Virus record (IMG/VR): IMGVR_UViG_3300032782_000015
Coordinates: 1-47,376 of that record
From: a virus
Length of the DNA: 47,376 nt
Direction: 5' to 3' (one strand)
The notes under the pieces are model-generated. The model saw only the letters and a list, made by a program, of their open reading frames with translations. It was not told the DNA's origin and did not search any database. The translations under genes and the position numbers were made by a program. Shown piece by piece: positions 45,495 through 47,376 of the stretch (within the stretch, counting starts at the first letter, position 1; each line of letters starts with the position of its first letter).

Positions 45495-45727
45495 CCGGCA
45501 AACTGGAACACTCCCCCGAGCGCTGGGCAAGAATGAAACCGGAGGCTGTAGCGGCAGGCAGCCAGGCGCAAATTTACTACGCCCTCCGCGACGCCATCCA
45601 CGACATCCGCGTCATGGCCGAAGCCCTTGAACTGATCGCAAACCCACCTCAACCCCGGTCAAGCATCCTGGCCGATCTATCGGATGCAGAAATCGCTCAT
45701 CGCGCTCTACAGGTCAAAGCCCTATGA
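45491..45727 (+). CDS. Hypothetical protein, 78 aa
   Basis: It is coupled by ATGA overlap upstream and downstream. Helical (GSQAQIYYALRDAIHDIRVMAEALELIANPP) with a short C-terminal helix (LSDAEIAHRALQVKAL). GC content returns to the phage norm here. Unrecognised. As it is coupled to the cargo gene, an immunity or chaperone role is conceivable but unsupported. Confidence 0.55.
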   Translation: MTGKLEHSPERWARMKPEAVAAGSQAQIYYALRDAIHDIRVMAEALELIANPPQPRSSILADLSDAEIAHRALQVKAL

Positions 45728-45927
45728 AAAAAGCCAACCCTATCGCAAAATCCCTTCGCACTCCCAAATACCGCCCCCAGATCATTCCGGGCAAGTGCCC
45801 GCAAGAGACCGGTCACGATTACAAGCCCAAGAATTGGGGCATTACTCCGGAGGACTGGAGCTATGTTCAATCAGCCTCCCCGCACGAAGCGCGCGAACTT
45901 GCCCGCCAGGAAACGAATGCAAGATAA
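45724..45927 (+). CDS. Small basic protein before portal, 67 aa
   Basis: It starts by ATGA overlap and ends inside the portal start region. The N-terminus KKANPIAKSLRTPKYRPQII resembles the opening of short phage peptides with a KSLRTPKYR motif, and loosely the ArfA ribosome-rescue peptide. It then reads GHDYKPKNWGITPEDWSYV. Function unknown. Confidence 0.5.
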   Translation: MKKANPIAKSLRTPKYRPQIIPGKCPQETGHDYKPKNWGITPEDWSYVQSASPHEARELARQETNAR

Positions 45928-47376
45928 CCTCTCCTCCACAACCCGCGCTCCGCTCTGGGGCGCGGCAGACCGTCCCTTTACCGGCGATATCGACGATCAG
46001 CCGGACGATGACGCCACAGACTCCGATACCGTCTCCCAGCTCCGCAAATGGGCCGAATGCCCCAATCTCGCCGCCGATGACGATTGCGGCATCCCTGCGG
46101 ACAAGCTCGCCGCCATCGGCCATCGCGCCGTTGAGGAATACCGGCTTGACCGGGAATCCCGCGCCGAATGGGAAGAGATGGCCAAACATGCCGTCGAATG
46201 CATCCCGCAAAAGCCGGTCCCCAAATCCTATCCCTGGGAAAACGCTGCCAACGTCCGCAATCCCAATACCACAATCGCTTGCCTGAGATTTGCTGCCATG
46301 GCTTATCCGGCCGTGGTCGATGGCGACAAGATTGTCAAATGCGGCAGCTTCGGCCGCGACGACGATCAGGAAAGCGCCTTCCGCGCGGATCGCGTGGCGT
46401 CCTTCATGTCCTGGCAGCTCATGCATCAAATGCCGGAATGGCAGGACGACAAGCGCGTGCTGCTGCACCAGCTCCCGGCCATCGGCTGCGTGTTTACCAA
46501 GGTCTACCCCGGCCGCAAAGGCAAGCGTCAGCGCCACCATGCGGAGATGGTCAGCGCCTTCGATCTCGTAGTGCACAACAACACCACATCGCTGGAATCC
46601 TGCCCCCGCATCTCCCAGCGTTTCGAGCTTTATCCGCACGAGATTCAAACCAAATCCCGCAGCGGCGAATTCATTAAATTGCAGCCGGGCGAGCTGACAG
46701 CCGGCGTGCAGCAGGACGATAATCCCAACCCAGGCCGCATCCTCGTCGAGCCGGGCCGGGACGAACAGGCACCGCAGGAATTCATCGAGCAGCATCGCTG
46801 GGAGGACTTGGACAATGACGGTTACGCCGAACCCTGGATCGTCACCGTGCACCTCGGCAGCAGCCGCGTTGTCCGGCTGCAAGCTAATTACGACCTTGAC
46901 GCAGCGGACATTGACGATGACGGAACCATCGTCGAATTGCCCAGATACGACTATTTCGTCAAGTATGGATTTATCCCTGATCCGCGCGGGGGATACTATG
47001 ATTTGGGTTATTACGAGATTGCCAGGTCAGTCTCCGAGGCCCTCGACACCACGATCAACCAAAGCTTAGACGCCTCGCATCTCCAAAACGCCGGCGGCGG
47101 ATTCATCGGCTCCGGGTTGAACCTCAAGAAAACCCAAATGCGTTTCCAGCCCGGCATTTATCACACGGTAAACGCGCCGGGCGCCGCCATCAAAGACGCC
47201 ATCGTTCACAACGAATACCCTGGCGCCAGCCAGACCGGCATGGTGCTGCTGGAAAAGCTCGATCAGTGGATGGGCAAGCTGGTGTCCACCGAGGGCGTCG
47301 TGCCCGAGCAGGGCGCCGGAAACGTCCCCGCCGCCACGACGCTGGCCCGCATCGAACAGGCCCTCAAGGTTTACGA
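45917..47376 (+). CDS. P22-like portal protein, N-terminal part (3' end outside window)
   Basis: An open frame of 486 codons runs off the right end without a stop. The ATG overlaps the previous gene by 11 bases. It begins with a disordered acidic arm, then SQLRKWAECPNLAADDDCGI, helices typical of the clip region (HRAVEEYRLDRESRAEWEEM), VPKSYPWENAANVRNPNTTI, and the stem/wing region that overlaps the left-end copy. The two copies share the residues around TTINQSLDASHLQNAGGGFI but differ at DIDDDGTIV versus DIEDGEII. Together they define the full portal. Confidence 0.85.
   Translation, partial: MQDNLSSTTRAPLWGAADRPFTGDIDDQPDDDATDSDTVSQLRKWAECPNLAADDDCGIPADKLAAIGHRAVEEYRLDRESRAEWEEMAKHAVECIPQKPVPKSYPWENAANVRNPNTTIACLRFAAMAYPAVVDGDKIVKCGSFGRDDDQESAFRADRVASFMSWQLMHQMPEWQDDKRVLLHQLPAIGCVFTKVYPGRKGKRQRHHAEMVSAFDLVVHNNTTSLESCPRISQRFELYPHEIQTKSRSGEFIKLQPGELTAGVQQDDNPNPGRILVEPGRDEQAPQEFIEQHRWEDLDNDGYAEPWIVTVHLGSSRVVRLQANYDLDAADIDDDGTIVELPRYDYFVKYGFIPDPRGGYYDLGYYEIARSVSEALDTTINQSLDASHLQNAGGGFIGSGLNLKKTQMRFQPGIYHTVNAPGAAIKDAIVHNEYPGASQTGMVLLEKLDQWMGKLVSTEGVVPEQGAGNVPAATTLARIEQALKVY
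46686..47376. repeat. Right copy of near-identical terminal repeat
   Basis: It matches 1-688 with one extra codon and scattered mostly synonymous changes between perfectly matching flanks. See the left copy for details. Confidence 0.9.

Overview
This window is almost the whole genome of a short-tailed (podovirus-like) double-stranded DNA phage with P22-type morphogenesis. It has a P22-like portal, a scaffold, a major capsid protein, a gp4-like adaptor, a gp10-like tail hub, four large internal or ejection-type proteins, a tail fibre, a GH108 endolysin cassette and a two-subunit terminase. There is no tail tube, sheath or tape measure. The two ends (1-688 and 46686-47376) are near-identical copies of the middle of the portal gene, so the map is effectively circular, about 46.7 kb. 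The copies differ by many mostly synonymous changes and one codon, which points to a join between two related genomes rather than an exact terminal repeat. The host is probably an alphaproteobacterium. The basis is a GTA-type TIM-barrel tail protein, a DUF2793-type fibre, and an attP-like site that carries the 5' half of a bacterial tRNA-Leu(CAA) gene. No organism name can be read from the sequence.

Layout. 3-1748: portal 3' part and terminator. 1783-2294: small leftward genes. 2387-7478: RlpA-like secreted protein, small genes, a structured tRNA-like RNA segment, a GroES homologue, scaffold and capsid genes. 7482-11894: virion surface proteins, including a beta-helix protein and a repeat adhesin. 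11896-16749: adaptor, hub and TIM-barrel tail protein. 16764-25012: GNAT enzyme and ejection proteins. 24966-25498: two leftward genes, one with duplicated HTH-like motifs. 25599-29148: tail fibre and lysis cassette. 29177-29472: two tiny leftward genes. 29497-29951: a densely folded non-coding region. 29976-36455: leftward early operon with integrase, excisionase-like gene, HNH, RuvC-like, Nudix and PD-(D/E)XK nuclease, with attP next to the integrase 3' end. 36767-39280: rightward replication genes with an iteron array inside the initiator gene. 39879-40822: small leftward operon. 41011-45927: terminase, then an accessory cassette (nitrilase-family enzyme and a putative virion cargo protein). 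45917-end: portal 5' part.

How it works together. The integrase, excisionase-like protein and attP indicate a temperate lifestyle, although no CI-type repressor is recognisable. Replication probably starts at seven 17-bp dyads inside the lambda-O-like gene and uses a phage primase-helicase whose zinc-ribbon and TOPRIM/helicase parts lie in different frames. No DNA polymerase is present, so host polymerase is expected. The most interesting candidates are: (i) the roughly 450-nt folded non-coding region at 29.5-29.95 kb; (ii) a roughly 100-residue module shared by the last ejection-type protein and by an AT-rich gene between terminase and portal with a different C-terminal domain, suggesting an ejected effector; (iii) the dyad-iteron origin; and (iv) the tRNA-Leu attP with helically phased arm repeats.
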